Assembly (NCBI RefSeq): GCF_900102165.1
Contig: NZ_FNBD01000007.1
Span: forward strand, 62,001-126,000
DNA: 64,000 nt
Source: Cellulophaga baltica
GTDB taxonomy: Bacteria > Bacteroidota > Bacteroidia > Flavobacteriales > Flavobacteriaceae
Direction of reading: 5' to 3'
Part shown: in pieces, positions 7,882 to 16,127 of the stretch
How positions within the stretch are numbered: position 1 is the stretch's first letter
How the letters are laid out: each line of letters starts with the position of its first letter
Program-made: the position numbers and the translations under genes
Notes under the pieces: generated by a model
Seen by the model: only the letters and a program-made list of their open reading frames with translations
What the model was told of the DNA's origin: nothing
The model's database searches: none

Positions 7882-9777
7882 CTATTGTAAAATAACAATT
7901 CCTAGCGGTGGTAAAGTAATTTCTATGGAATTCTTATAGCCGTGCGATGGTATTTTATCTGTTTTAATTTTCGAGTTTAAAACTCCAGAGCCTCCATATT
8001 TTTTAGCATCACTATTAAATATTTCTTTCAATTTCGTTGCTTTCGGAACTCCTATTCTGTAATTTTCTCTTTGTACTGGTGTAAAATTACAGATGACAAT
8101 CACATCATTTTCCGCATCATGCCCCTTACGGATATAAGCAAGGACTGAATTTTCTCCATCCCCGTAATCTATCCATTCAAAACCATCTGCGCTAAATTGT
8201 TTTTCATACAATGCAGGATAGTTTTTATAAAGTGTATTTAAATCTTTCACAGTAGATTGTATGCCCGAATGAAAATCATACTGTGTTAAATGCCAATCTA
8301 GACTTCTTTCAAAATTCCATTCTGATGATTGACCAAATTCTCCTCCCATAAAAATTAGATTTGTCCCTGGATGTGTAAACATGTACCCAAATAACAAACG
8401 TAAATTAGCAAAGCGTTGCCACTCATCCCCAGGCATTCTGTCTAAAAGCGATTTTTTACCATATACAACCTCGTCATGTGAAAAAGGAAGCATAAAATTC
8501 TCAGAAAATGCATAGGTTAAACTAAAAGTAATATCATTCTGATGGTGTTTTCTGTAGATTGATTCCTTTTTAAAATATTCTAAAGTATCATGCATCCAAC
8601 CCATCATCCACTTCATACCAAAACCTAAGCCTCCTAAATCTACTGGTCTAGAAACGCCAGAAAAAGCGGTAGATTCTTCTGCTATGGTTTGTATCCCATC
8701 AAAACTCGCATACAATTGTTGGTTCATTTCTTTTAAGAAAGAGATGGCATCAAGATTTTCATTATTCCCATAAATATTTGGCTCCCACTCCCCTTCTTCT
8801 CTGGAGTAATCCAGATAGATCATAGAAGCAACGGCATCTACCCGTAAGGCATCTACATGAAACTGATCCATCCAGAACATAGCATTGCTAATTAAATAGG
8901 CCCGTACCTCATTTCTGCCGTAATTAAAAATTAGACTTTTCCAATCCGGATGGTAGCCTTTGCGTCTATCTGGATGCTCATACAAATGAGAGCCATCGAA
9001 AAAACCTAGCCCATGTGCATCTTCAGGAAAATGTGAGGGTACCCAATCTAAAATTACTCCAATATCATTCTGGTGTAATTTATCTATTAAAACTTTAAAT
9101 TCTTCTGGATTTCCAAATCTAGAGGTAGGTGCAAAATATCCAGTTAATTGGTATCCCCAAGAAGGGTCATACGGGTATTCCATAATCGGCATAAATTCTA
9201 CATGTGTAAAATTCATTTCTTTTACATACTGCACCAATTCTTCCGCTAAATCTAAATAACTTAAAAATTGATTGTCTGCTTTACGTCTCCAAGAGCCTAA
9301 ATGAACTTCGTAAACAGAATAAGGTTTATCTAAACCATTTTTATCCTTACGGTAACCCATCCATGCCTTGTCTTGCCAAGAGTAATCACCGCCCCAAACT
9401 ACAGAACCTGTTTTTGGTGGTTTCTCGCAAAAACGTGCAAAAGGGTCTGCCTTCTCCGTACTAATCCCAAAATTATTAGACCTAATATTATATTTATAAA
9501 GTGCTCCTTTTTGAATTCCCGGAATAAAACCTTCCCAAATACCACTATCATCCCAACGTACATTAAGTTCATGACCGCCTACTTGCCAAGAATTAAAATC
9601 GCCTATAACACTCACCGAATTGGCTGTTGGTGCCCATACTGCAAAATATGTACCGTCTATACCCGCTACAGTGATAGGGTGTGATCCTAGCTTCTCGTAC
9701 AATTTAAAGTGTTTACCTGCTTTAAATAGATTTATATCAAATTCTGTGAATAGACTATGTACTGCTACGTTTGGCAT
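7882..9777 (-). CDS. glgB: 1,4-alpha-glucan branching enzyme
   Basis: 631 residues. An N-terminal CBM48-type domain (about 20-115) contains FAVWAPTANSVSVIGDFN, followed by the GH13 barrel and a C-terminal beta domain. The catalytic nucleophile is Asp314 in ALRVDAVASM and the acid Glu367 in TIAEESTA; the spacing of 53 equals that of E. coli GlgB. HDEVVYGKKSLLDRMPGDEW is the classic conserved block. It makes alpha-1,6 branches in glycogen. It is shorter than the E. coli enzyme because it lacks the extra N-terminal module. The ATG at 9777 is the first good start; the GH31 gene follows. Confidence 0.96.
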   Translation of the reverse strand: MPNVAVHSLFTEFDINLFKAGKHFKLYEKLGSHPITVAGIDGTYFAVWAPTANSVSVIGDFNSWQVGGHELNVRWDDSGIWEGFIPGIQKGALYKYNIRSNNFGISTEKADPFARFCEKPPKTGSVVWGGDYSWQDKAWMGYRKDKNGLDKPYSVYEVHLGSWRRKADNQFLSYLDLAEELVQYVKEMNFTHVEFMPIMEYPYDPSWGYQLTGYFAPTSRFGNPEEFKVLIDKLHQNDIGVILDWVPSHFPEDAHGLGFFDGSHLYEHPDRRKGYHPDWKSLIFNYGRNEVRAYLISNAMFWMDQFHVDALRVDAVASMIYLDYSREEGEWEPNIYGNNENLDAISFLKEMNQQLYASFDGIQTIAEESTAFSGVSRPVDLGGLGFGMKWMMGWMHDTLEYFKKESIYRKHHQNDITFSLTYAFSENFMLPFSHDEVVYGKKSLLDRMPGDEWQRFANLRLLFGYMFTHPGTNLIFMGGEFGQSSEWNFERSLDWHLTQYDFHSGIQSTVKDLNTLYKNYPALYEKQFSADGFEWIDYGDGENSVLAYIRKGHDAENDVIVICNFTPVQRENYRIGVPKATKLKEIFNSDAKKYGGSGVLNSKIKTDKIPSHGYKNSIEITLPPLGIVILQ

Positions 9778-9943
9778 GAGAATATTTTATTTACTGCAAT
9801 ATAATCAAGTTTGAATAATAGTTCATTTAATAAAACGTTACTTTTGAAACAGTTTCCATTTAAATGTTGAGAAATTAATAATGGAATGCTTTTTGATTCT
9901 ATCATTAAAAGTGAAAAACTATATATAATTTAAAATACAAAAA

Positions 9944-10507
9944 ATGAAAAAAGCGATACAATTATTAGGAATGTTTTCAATAGTATTATTTGTTTCTTGC
10001 TCAGGGAGTGATGGAGTAAACGGAGCGAATGGTTTAAACGGTGAAAACGGAGAAGATGGTATTAATGCTCAAGTTTTTGAAGTAGATGGTGTGAATTTTG
10101 ATTATGAAGCGAACAATAATTGGTTTGCTACACGATTAACATTTAATGATTTTACAAATTTTGAAATTCTTGAATCTGATGCTATTCTAGTTTATAGATT
10201 TGATGGTGAAGTAGACTTGTCTGATGGCCCTGCAAACAATTGGAGTTTAATTCCTCAAAATTTCTTCGTGAATCAAGGTACTATACAATATACTTTTGCA
10301 CACAATTTTGTAGATATGGATTTATTTATTGATGGAAATTTTGATATGACTACATTAAGTGATGATTTTACGCAAAATCAATTTTTTAGAATAGTTATAC
10401 TGCCTGGTGATTTTCTAAGTTCTAAACTAGATAAGTCCAACATGGCTGCCGTATTAAATGCAATCAATGTTGACGAAGAAAGTATTACGCGTATTTCTAT
10501 GAAATAA
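9944..10507 (+). CDS. Lipoprotein with a short collagen-like repeat
   Basis: 187 residues. The signal MKKAIQLLGMFSIVLFVSCS gives a lipidated Cys at 19. Immediately after it come seven Gly-X-Y triplets (GSD GVN GAN GLN GEN GED GIN), rich in Asn, then a 140-residue acidic domain without recognised family. Collagen-like linkers of this kind occur in surface lipoproteins of flavobacteria, probably as a stalk. A terminator follows at once, so it is monocistronic. Confidence 0.8.
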   Translation: MKKAIQLLGMFSIVLFVSCSGSDGVNGANGLNGENGEDGINAQVFEVDGVNFDYEANNNWFATRLTFNDFTNFEILESDAILVYRFDGEVDLSDGPANNWSLIPQNFFVNQGTIQYTFAHNFVDMDLFIDGNFDMTTLSDDFTQNQFFRIVILPGDFLSSKLDKSNMAAVLNAINVDEESITRISMK

Positions 10508-10525
10508 TTACTTCTTAAAATATTT

Positions 10526-10563
10526 AAAAGCTCCATTGGATAATTATCTAATGGAGCTTTTTA
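10526..10563 (+). terminator. Rho-independent terminator
   Basis: AAAAGCTCCATT and AATGGAGCTTTT form a long stem around a 13-base centre, followed by a T-rich tract, 18 bases after the collagen-like lipoprotein gene. Confidence 0.85.
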
Positions 10564-10661
10564 TTTATAGCTACCTGTACATTTATCAAAATTTTAACGA
10601 CCAATTGATTCTGAGCTACGTAAATTAGAGTGAAAAGAAAATTTAAATTAAAAAAAAAGCT

Positions 10662-11162
10662 ATGATTAAGAATATCCTATTAGGTGTATTATTTATTGTC
10701 ACCGGATGCAACGGTGTATCTCAAGAGAAGAAAGTTGCAATGGACGATAACACCCAACAAGAAGAAAATTTTGAAGTGAGTCTTTCAAACGATGAATGGC
10801 GTAAAAAACTAACGGCTACAGAATATTATATTCTCAGAGAAGAAGGTACAGAACGTGCATTTTCTAGCAATCTTTTAAAGATAAAAGAAACAGGTGTGTA
10901 CTCTTGCGCTGGTTGTGGCACCCCGGTTTTCAAGAGCGAAAACAAATTTGACTCAGGCACGGGATGGCCCAGTTTTGATCAAGAAATTAAAGGCAACGTT
11001 GCTTTTGATGTAGATTACAAGATTGGTTATGAGCGTACGGAAGAGCACTGTGCTGTTTGTGGCGGACATTTAGGACATGTTTTTAATGATGGCCCTAGAA
11101 ATACTACAGGTAAAAGACATTGTATCAATGGTGCTGCACTACACTTTACTCCTGCTAAATAA
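10662..11162 (+). CDS. msrB: Peptide-methionine (R)-S-oxide reductase, lipoprotein form
   Basis: 166 residues. A lipoprotein signal (LFIVTGCNG, Cys16) precedes a complete MsrB domain. Zinc-binding pairs are Cys82/Cys85 (SCAGC) and Cys130/Cys133 (CAVCGGHLGHVF); GTGWPSF and the catalytic Cys154 in KRHCINGAAL complete the fold. It reduces methionine-R-sulfoxide in oxidised proteins, here on the outer side of the inner or outer membrane. Such exported MsrB proteins are common in Bacteroidota. It is monocistronic, with terminators on both sides. Confidence 0.95.
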   Translation: MIKNILLGVLFIVTGCNGVSQEKKVAMDDNTQQEENFEVSLSNDEWRKKLTATEYYILREEGTERAFSSNLLKIKETGVYSCAGCGTPVFKSENKFDSGTGWPSFDQEIKGNVAFDVDYKIGYERTEEHCAVCGGHLGHVFNDGPRNTTGKRHCINGAALHFTPAK

Positions 11163-11204
11163 TTTATTTAACACCTTAAGAATAACGGTACCGAATTAGA
11201 ATTT

Positions 11205-11238
11205 AAAAAGGCTATTTAAAAAAATAAATAGCCTTTTT
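11205..11238 (+). terminator. Rho-independent terminator after msrB
   Basis: AAAAAGGCTATTTA pairs perfectly with TAAATAGCCTTTTT around a loop of six A. The T run forms the end of the second arm. Confidence 0.88.
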
Positions 11239-11301
11239 CTATTTGTAACAAATCTCTCTTGTAATTTTCAAAAACTAGTTACCCCTTTGCGTTCGATTTT
11301 G

Positions 11302-11309
11302 TAACTTTG
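11302..11309 (+). promoter_or_regulatory. -7 promoter box (TAACTTTG) of lpd
   Basis: TAACTTTG fits the Bacteroidota TAnnTTTG consensus, 36 bases before the lpd ATG and after the msrB terminator. A -33 TTG at proper spacing is not obvious. Confidence 0.6.
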
Positions 11310-11344
11310 CAACTTCAAATTAAAACATCAAAAAAAATATATAC

Positions 11345-12736
11345 ATGAGCAATTTTGATATTATTGTTTTAGGAAGTGGCCCAGGAGGCTATGTAACTGC
11401 GATTAGAGCGTCTCAATTAGGATTTAAAGTAGCTATCGTTGAGAAGGAATCTCTTGGTGGGGTTTGTTTAAATTGGGGGTGTATACCAACTAAAGCATTG
11501 ATCAAGTCTGCTCAAGTTTTTAATTATTTACAACATGCGGAAGACTACGGTTTAAAAGTTAATGGCGTAGATAAAGATTTTAATGCTGTAGTAAAAAGAA
11601 GTCGTGGTGTTGCCGAAGGTATGAGCAAAGGTGTTCAATTTCTTATGAAAAAGAACAAAATTGAAGTTATCAACGGGTACGGTACACTAAAAGCCGGAAA
11701 AAAAGTTTCTGTTAAAGATGCAGAAGGAAAAGTAACAGAATACAGTGCTACCAATATTATTATCGCAACAGGTGCTCGTAGTAGAGAATTACCAAATTTA
11801 CCTCAGGATGGTAAAAAAATAATTGGTTACAGACAAGCAATGACTTTAGAAAGTCAGCCTAAGAAAATGATTGTTGTAGGTAGTGGAGCTATTGGAATTG
11901 AATTTGCATATTTCTATAATGCAATGGGTACCGATGTTACCGTTGTAGAATACTTACCAAATGTAGTTCCTGTAGAAGATGAGGATATCTCTAAACAATT
12001 GGAGCGTAGCTTCAAGAAAGCAGGTGTTAAAATCATGACCTCTTCAGAAGTTACTAAAGTAGATACTTCTGGTGAAGGTGTAAAGGTTACTGTAAAAACA
12101 GCAAAAGGTGAAGAGCATTTAGAAGCAGACATTGTATTATCTGCTGTAGGTATTAAAACAAATATTGAAAACATAGGCTTAGAAGACGTTGGTATTATTA
12201 CCGATCGTGATAAAATTTTAGTGAATGATTTCTACCAAACAAACATCCCTGGCTATTACGCTATTGGTGATGTTACTCCAGGACCAGCTTTAGCACACGT
12301 TGCTTCTGCTGAAGGAATTCTTTGTGTAGAAAAATTAGCGAACCTACATGTTGAACCATTAGATTATGGTAATATTCCTGGCTGTACATACAGTACTCCA
12401 GAAATTGCATCTGTTGGTTTAACAGAAAAACAAGCAAAAGAAAAAGGATTAGATATTAAAGTTGGTAAATTTCCTTTCTCTGCTAGTGGTAAAGCTAAAG
12501 CTTCTGGAACTCCAGATGGTTTTGTAAAAGTTATTTTCGATGCTAAATATGGTGAGTGGTTAGGTTGTCATATGATTGGCGCTGGTGTTACAGATATGAT
12601 TGCAGAAGCAGTTGTAGCTCGTAAATTAGAAACTACAGGTCATGAAATATTAAAAGCAATTCACCCACACCCAACAATGAGTGAGGCTGTAATGGAAGCT
12701 GTTGCTGCTGCTTACGATGAAGTAATTCACCTATAA
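11345..12736 (+). CDS. lpdA: Dihydrolipoyl dehydrogenase (E3)
   Basis: 463 residues, full length. FAD-binding VLGSGPGGYVTAIRASQLG at the start, redox-active Cys41 and Cys46 in GGVCLNWGCIPTK, NAD-binding VVGSGAIGIEFAYF in the middle and the interface motif HPHPTMSEA near the end. The enzyme reoxidises dihydrolipoamide of pyruvate, 2-oxoglutarate and branched-chain dehydrogenase complexes and the glycine cleavage system. It stands alone, away from E1/E2 genes, which is usual in this phylum where one E3 serves several complexes. It has its own promoter box and terminator. Confidence 0.97.
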   Translation: MSNFDIIVLGSGPGGYVTAIRASQLGFKVAIVEKESLGGVCLNWGCIPTKALIKSAQVFNYLQHAEDYGLKVNGVDKDFNAVVKRSRGVAEGMSKGVQFLMKKNKIEVINGYGTLKAGKKVSVKDAEGKVTEYSATNIIIATGARSRELPNLPQDGKKIIGYRQAMTLESQPKKMIVVGSGAIGIEFAYFYNAMGTDVTVVEYLPNVVPVEDEDISKQLERSFKKAGVKIMTSSEVTKVDTSGEGVKVTVKTAKGEEHLEADIVLSAVGIKTNIENIGLEDVGIITDRDKILVNDFYQTNIPGYYAIGDVTPGPALAHVASAEGILCVEKLANLHVEPLDYGNIPGCTYSTPEIASVGLTEKQAKEKGLDIKVGKFPFSASGKAKASGTPDGFVKVIFDAKYGEWLGCHMIGAGVTDMIAEAVVARKLETTGHEILKAIHPHPTMSEAVMEAVAAAYDEVIHL

Positions 12737-12764
12737 AGGCACTAGCACATAAGATAAATAAAAC

Positions 12765-12796
12765 AAAAAATGCTGTGCCAAAACACAGCATTTTTT
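12765..12796 (+). terminator. Rho-independent terminator after lpd
   Basis: AAAAAATGCTGTG pairs perfectly with CACAGCATTTTTT around a six-base loop. The hairpin overlaps possible upstream starts of the next gene and therefore supports the later ATG at 12817. Confidence 0.88.
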
Positions 12797-12816
12797 ATAC
12801 CCTAAAACATACAATT

Positions 12817-13101
12817 ATGCTTAAAATTTTTAGTCTTACTGCAATTTTAGAAGGAATTTCTTATTTACTTTTATTTGGCGTAGGCATGCCCTTAAAATAC
12901 TTAGCAGGCATGCCGGAACCTAATATTTATATAGGTTACGCACATGGGTTTTTATTTATTGCCTACTGCGCATTAGCCGTACTATTTTCTTACGAAAGAG
13001 AATGGGGACTAAAGAGGTTATGTATTTTACTAGTTGCCGCACTACTACCATTTGCTACATTTTATATTGACAGAAAATATTTAAAGCCATTGGAAGCATA
13101 A
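12817..13101 (+). CDS. DUF3817 family small membrane protein
   Basis: 94 residues with three hydrophobic segments: a first one with ILEGISYLLLFGVGMPLKY, a second with YAHGFLFIAYCALAVLF and a third with LLVAALLPFATFYID. The E-G-x-S-Y-L and GxxHGxLF pattern is typical of DUF3817, an integral membrane domain of unknown role. The start at 12817 was preferred over an upstream in-frame ATG because the lpd terminator hairpin lies there. A terminator follows. Confidence 0.8.
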   Translation: MLKIFSLTAILEGISYLLLFGVGMPLKYLAGMPEPNIYIGYAHGFLFIAYCALAVLFSYEREWGLKRLCILLVAALLPFATFYIDRKYLKPLEA

Positions 13102-13130
13102 AAAACAACTATCACCTAAAACCATATTTT

Positions 13131-13160
13131 AAAACCCCTGTTAACAGGGGTTTTCTCTTT
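13131..13160 (+). terminator. Rho-independent terminator
   Basis: AAAACCCCTGTTAACAGGGGTTTT is a perfect palindrome followed by a T-rich tract, 30 bases after the DUF3817 gene. Confidence 0.85.
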
Positions 13161-13204
13161 TAATAAATACAACATCTTTGTTACAACCAATTAATAACGC
13201 ATGT

Positions 13205-13888
13205 ATGTATTATAATGTAACAGATTATTATGATCCGGTTGGAGCGAAACAAATACCTAGTAAATGTCCCGGTTGCGGGACTTCTAATTGCTTAGAACTT
13301 CTCTTTTATCAGAAAAGAATAGAAACCTCATTTTCAAAAAAAGTAACCACCAAAGTTAGTGGCGTACTTTTCTGTGACAATACACAGTCAGAAATTGCTC
13401 CCGTACTATGGAACGATGAAATTGAACAGTATTATGTCCTCGAAAAAAGCAAATTAAATCTACAGCCTAAAAAACTGAGCTTCAATAAGTGGTTTTATTG
13501 TTTGATAATTCTACCTCTCATACTCATCGCTACTACCATAGGTTATAATATATATGAAGAAGAGAGCTATATTGACGAAACAAAAGCTATTGAACAAGTA
13601 CATGTCGGAGAAAAAGTAATGGTCTTATACACCACTACAGATAGCAACAATGTGACCGATAACGGTACAACTTGGTTTTTAGTTAAGAAAATTGAAGCTG
13701 ATTCTATTTGGGTACAACGTCATGAAGTATTTGATACAGAAGGCGATGTTCATTTTGATTTAGCAGCATCTAAGTTTACCAGAGAAACGTTAAAAGCATC
13801 CCTTACACAATTTAAAACAAGAGGATTATTTGGACACGATTACCCTTCTCAGAAATTTTCAGGCTACATCACCACATTACAAAAATAG
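13205..13888 (+). CDS. Single-pass membrane protein with N-terminal cysteine motif, unknown function
   Basis: 227 residues from ATG at 13205 (an upstream TTG would add nine residues). The N-terminal KCPGCGTSNC and a later LFCDN look like a small zinc ribbon on the cytoplasmic side. One membrane span (WFYCLIILPLILIATTIGY) follows, then an outer domain with a beta-rich stretch (GEKVMVLYTTTDS...WFLVKKIEADSIWVQ) that resembles an SH3-like or cradle fold by eye only. No family was recognised. Two bases separate it from the next small membrane protein, so the two are probably translated together. Confidence 0.65.
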   Translation: MYYNVTDYYDPVGAKQIPSKCPGCGTSNCLELLFYQKRIETSFSKKVTTKVSGVLFCDNTQSEIAPVLWNDEIEQYYVLEKSKLNLQPKKLSFNKWFYCLIILPLILIATTIGYNIYEEESYIDETKAIEQVHVGEKVMVLYTTTDSNNVTDNGTTWFLVKKIEADSIWVQRHEVFDTEGDVHFDLAASKFTRETLKASLTQFKTRGLFGHDYPSQKFSGYITTLQK

Positions 13889-13890
13889 GT

Positions 13891-14190
13891 ATGAAAAGCA
13901 TGTACCTAAACCAATCTTCTAGAAACCCTAACAAGCCGTTATTTATAGGCCTACTTTTAGGGATAGGCTGTATTGCTTTTGGCTGCTATTTATATTCAGA
14001 CTTAGCCGCTTGGGAAAATTCTAATGAAGAAATGCACCTACCTGCATTCTTATGGGGCGTATATGACCATACCGGCAAAATAGGTATTACTGGATTGTTT
14101 TCTGGTATTGGTCTTATGAGTATTATTTCTGGCTATAAAAAAACAAGTGCCTACAAAAGGCTCATTAAAGCTACGAAAAAACAAAGGTGA
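13891..14190 (+). CDS. Small two-span membrane protein, unknown function
   Basis: 99 residues with two hydrophobic segments (PLFIGLLLGIGCIAFGCYL and KIGITGLFSGIGLMSII) and a basic C terminus. It directly follows the zinc-ribbon-like membrane protein gene with only two bases between stop and start, and ends two bases before convergent aroQ. The tight pairing suggests that the two proteins act together; no function is evident. Confidence 0.6.
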   Translation: MKSMYLNQSSRNPNKPLFIGLLLGIGCIAFGCYLYSDLAAWENSNEEMHLPAFLWGVYDHTGKIGITGLFSGIGLMSIISGYKKTSAYKRLIKATKKQR

Positions 14191-14191
14191 T

Positions 14192-14605
14192 CTATAAAAA
14201 ACTCTGTATGGCTAAATCGTAACTCTGCAATCCAAAACCTAAAATAACACCTTTAGCTACCGGTGATATATAAGAAACATGTCTAAATTCCTCGCGCTTA
14301 TGCGTATTAGAGATGTGTACTTCAATAACCGGTGTTGTCACCGCCTTTATGGCATCGCCAATTCCTATAGACGTATGAGTGTAAGCAGCAGCATTTAGCA
14401 CAATGCCATCGTATGAAAAACCTACGTCTTGGATTTTTCCGATAAGTTCGCCCTCAATATTGGATTGAAAATATTCTAATTCAAGGTCTTTAAACTTAAA
14501 CTGAAGCTTAGCAAAGTAATCTTCAAAAGTATCCGAACCATATATTTCTGGTTCACGTTTGCCTAAGAGGTTTAAATTTGGACCGTTAAGTATTAGTATT
14601 TTCAT
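14192..14605 (-). CDS. aroQ: 3-dehydroquinate dehydratase, type II
   Basis: 137 residues from the ATG giving MKILILNGPNLNLLGKREP; longer upstream starts would add an unconserved tail. Conserved elements are the catalytic Tyr in EIYG, NPN-like GPNLN, LNAAAYTHTSIGIGDAI, VEVHISNTHKREEFRH and the C-terminal GFGLQSY. It catalyses the third step of the shikimate pathway. The soluble dodecameric type II enzyme is normal for this phylum. It is convergent with the small membrane protein gene. Confidence 0.95.
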   Translation of the reverse strand: MKILILNGPNLNLLGKREPEIYGSDTFEDYFAKLQFKFKDLELEYFQSNIEGELIGKIQDVGFSYDGIVLNAAAYTHTSIGIGDAIKAVTTPVIEVHISNTHKREEFRHVSYISPVAKGVILGFGLQSYDLAIQSFL

Positions 14606-14721
14606 CAAGTAGTTCTTAGTTGTTTTTTTATTGGTCTGATGCAATTCGCCAATCAACAATAAAGCTGCTAGTGCTTTTTGCCTAGGTTCATTTCATTCTG
14701 CTAAATTAATAATTAAAAAGG

Positions 14722-14753
14722 CATAAAAAAAGCAGAAGAGTATCTTCTGCTTT
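14722..14753 (-). terminator. Rho-independent terminator
   Basis: On the minus strand AAAGCAGAAGA and TCTTCTGCTTT pair around three bases, then T-rich DNA. It follows the 154-residue outer-membrane protein gene that ends at 14836. Confidence 0.8.
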
Positions 14754-14835
14754 ATACCAAGTATTTTGAACCGTATTCTATCTAATGCACTATGAATACC
14801 GAAGTATAGTCACTTGACTAAATACACCACCTATT

Positions 14836-15300
14836 TTAGTCTAAAACGTATCTAAATCCTAGACCAAATCTAGCGGCTTCAAAATCACTACCATCTCCAT
14901 TAAAGCCTAAAGCAGGCCTCCAATCAAACGTAAGCGCCAAAGGAACAGTGTTAAATTTAAGATCCATCCCCACCATCGGGCGTACTAAAAAATTAGAACC
15001 ACCATCATATAAAGTAACCCCTGGTCCTACTCCCGCATACCATTTTAGACCATCGGTGCCTTCTATAGCTCCATGATATTCATAGAATGCCTGGATTAAT
15101 GTAGAGCCACTCGCAAATAAAACATCAGCTTCAATAGCCGTATCCGGAGCTAAGAAAAATTTAGCACTTGGACCTACAAATGTTTGTCCTGAACCAAAGT
15201 CTATCCCTAAGCCTACCGCTGTTTTATAATCTGATTGTGCGTGTAGTTGCGACAAGCCTAACCCACATAAGATAAGCACAAATATTGCTATTCTTTTCAT
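14836..15300 (-). CDS. Small outer-membrane beta-barrel protein
   Basis: 154 residues. A signal peptide ends at LSQLHAQ. The mature protein has alternating hydrophobic residues, Gly-rich turns (YAGVGPGVTLYDGGSNF) and a terminal aromatic strand, FGLGFRYVLD, all typical of an eight-stranded barrel. The function is unknown. A terminator follows and a separate barrel gene lies upstream on the same strand. Confidence 0.75.
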   Translation of the reverse strand: MKRIAIFVLILCGLGLSQLHAQSDYKTAVGLGIDFGSGQTFVGPSAKFFLAPDTAIEADVLFASGSTLIQAFYEYHGAIEGTDGLKWYAGVGPGVTLYDGGSNFLVRPMVGMDLKFNTVPLALTFDWRPALGFNGDGSDFEAARFGLGFRYVLD

Positions 15301-15377
15301 AATCTATTGTTTTACATTAAGAAATCAAAGCTATTTTTTTTAGCTAACACTGCAAAATTTATCCTTTAGTTTTATGC

Positions 15378-15402
15378 AAAAAAAGGAAGCCAATTGGCTT
15401 CC
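15378..15402 (-). terminator. Rho-independent terminator
   Basis: GGAAGCC-AATT-GGCTTCC, read on the minus strand, is followed by seven T. It lies 24 bases after the barrel gene that ends at 15427. Confidence 0.85.
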
Positions 15403-15426
15403 CTTACTATTCAAATTTGTGTATTC

Positions 15427-15942
15427 TTAGAAGTGTAGTGCAAAACCAATATTGAATTGTAATGCATTTTCATATACATCATTTAATGCAAGATTATATC
15501 GTAAACCTGGCTCAAGACTAACATTCTGTCCTAAAAAGATAGCGTAACCACCTTGCAAACCAATATAGCTAGGGTTCTCATCAACATCTTTTATACTTGC
15601 TCCTGCATAATCAACCTGAACAGGAATCATACTTGAAATATAGTATTTTGCACCAATCTTGTAACTAAAAGTATTTAGACCATTATCTGCATACCCAAGA
15701 CCAACTTTTACCGCTAAATCATCAGCTACAAAATAACCACCTTCAGCACCAATAGACCAAGAAGTATCTCCATCAACTGAAGTTAAAGAGAATGCTGTAT
15801 TTGCCCCAACAGGAGCACCGAAACCAGTATTAGCTTCAATCAACCAACTTCCCATGGCTGTTTGACCACCACCATTTTCATCTTGTGCCTGAACACCAAA
15901 TCCAAATAACGCCATAGCAGCAATTAAAAACACTTTTTTCAT
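15427..15942 (-). CDS. Outer-membrane beta-barrel protein
   Basis: 171 residues with a signal peptide (MKKVFLIAAMALFGFGVQAQ). The mature part has repeating amphipathic strands with Gly/Asn turns and ends in LQFNIGFALHF, a C-terminal Phe as expected for BAM-dependent insertion. It resembles small OmpA/OmpW-like porin barrels of flavobacteria; transport or adhesion role unknown. It has its own terminator. Confidence 0.78.
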   Translation of the reverse strand: MKKVFLIAAMALFGFGVQAQDENGGGQTAMGSWLIEANTGFGAPVGANTAFSLTSVDGDTSWSIGAEGGYFVADDLAVKVGLGYADNGLNTFSYKIGAKYYISSMIPVQVDYAGASIKDVDENPSYIGLQGGYAIFLGQNVSLEPGLRYNLALNDVYENALQFNIGFALHF

Positions 15943-16127
15943 AATTTTAAGATTTTTGTTTATGTTATACTTAGAAATGAAAACGATGACAATTTCATTT
16001 TATTTTAAAGTATTTTCTACGGAATACTCAAAATATCTAAATTATTTTATCAAAATACACAAAATCAAGTCATTAGACACTAAAAAAAAGTTTGTTTTTA
16101 ATCCAATTTTTCAGGTACATTTAACCT

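Noticed and set aside
12775-12816. N-terminal extension of the DUF3817 gene
   Set aside because: Falls in the lpd terminator hairpin; the first residues are unlike the family, so the later ATG was used.
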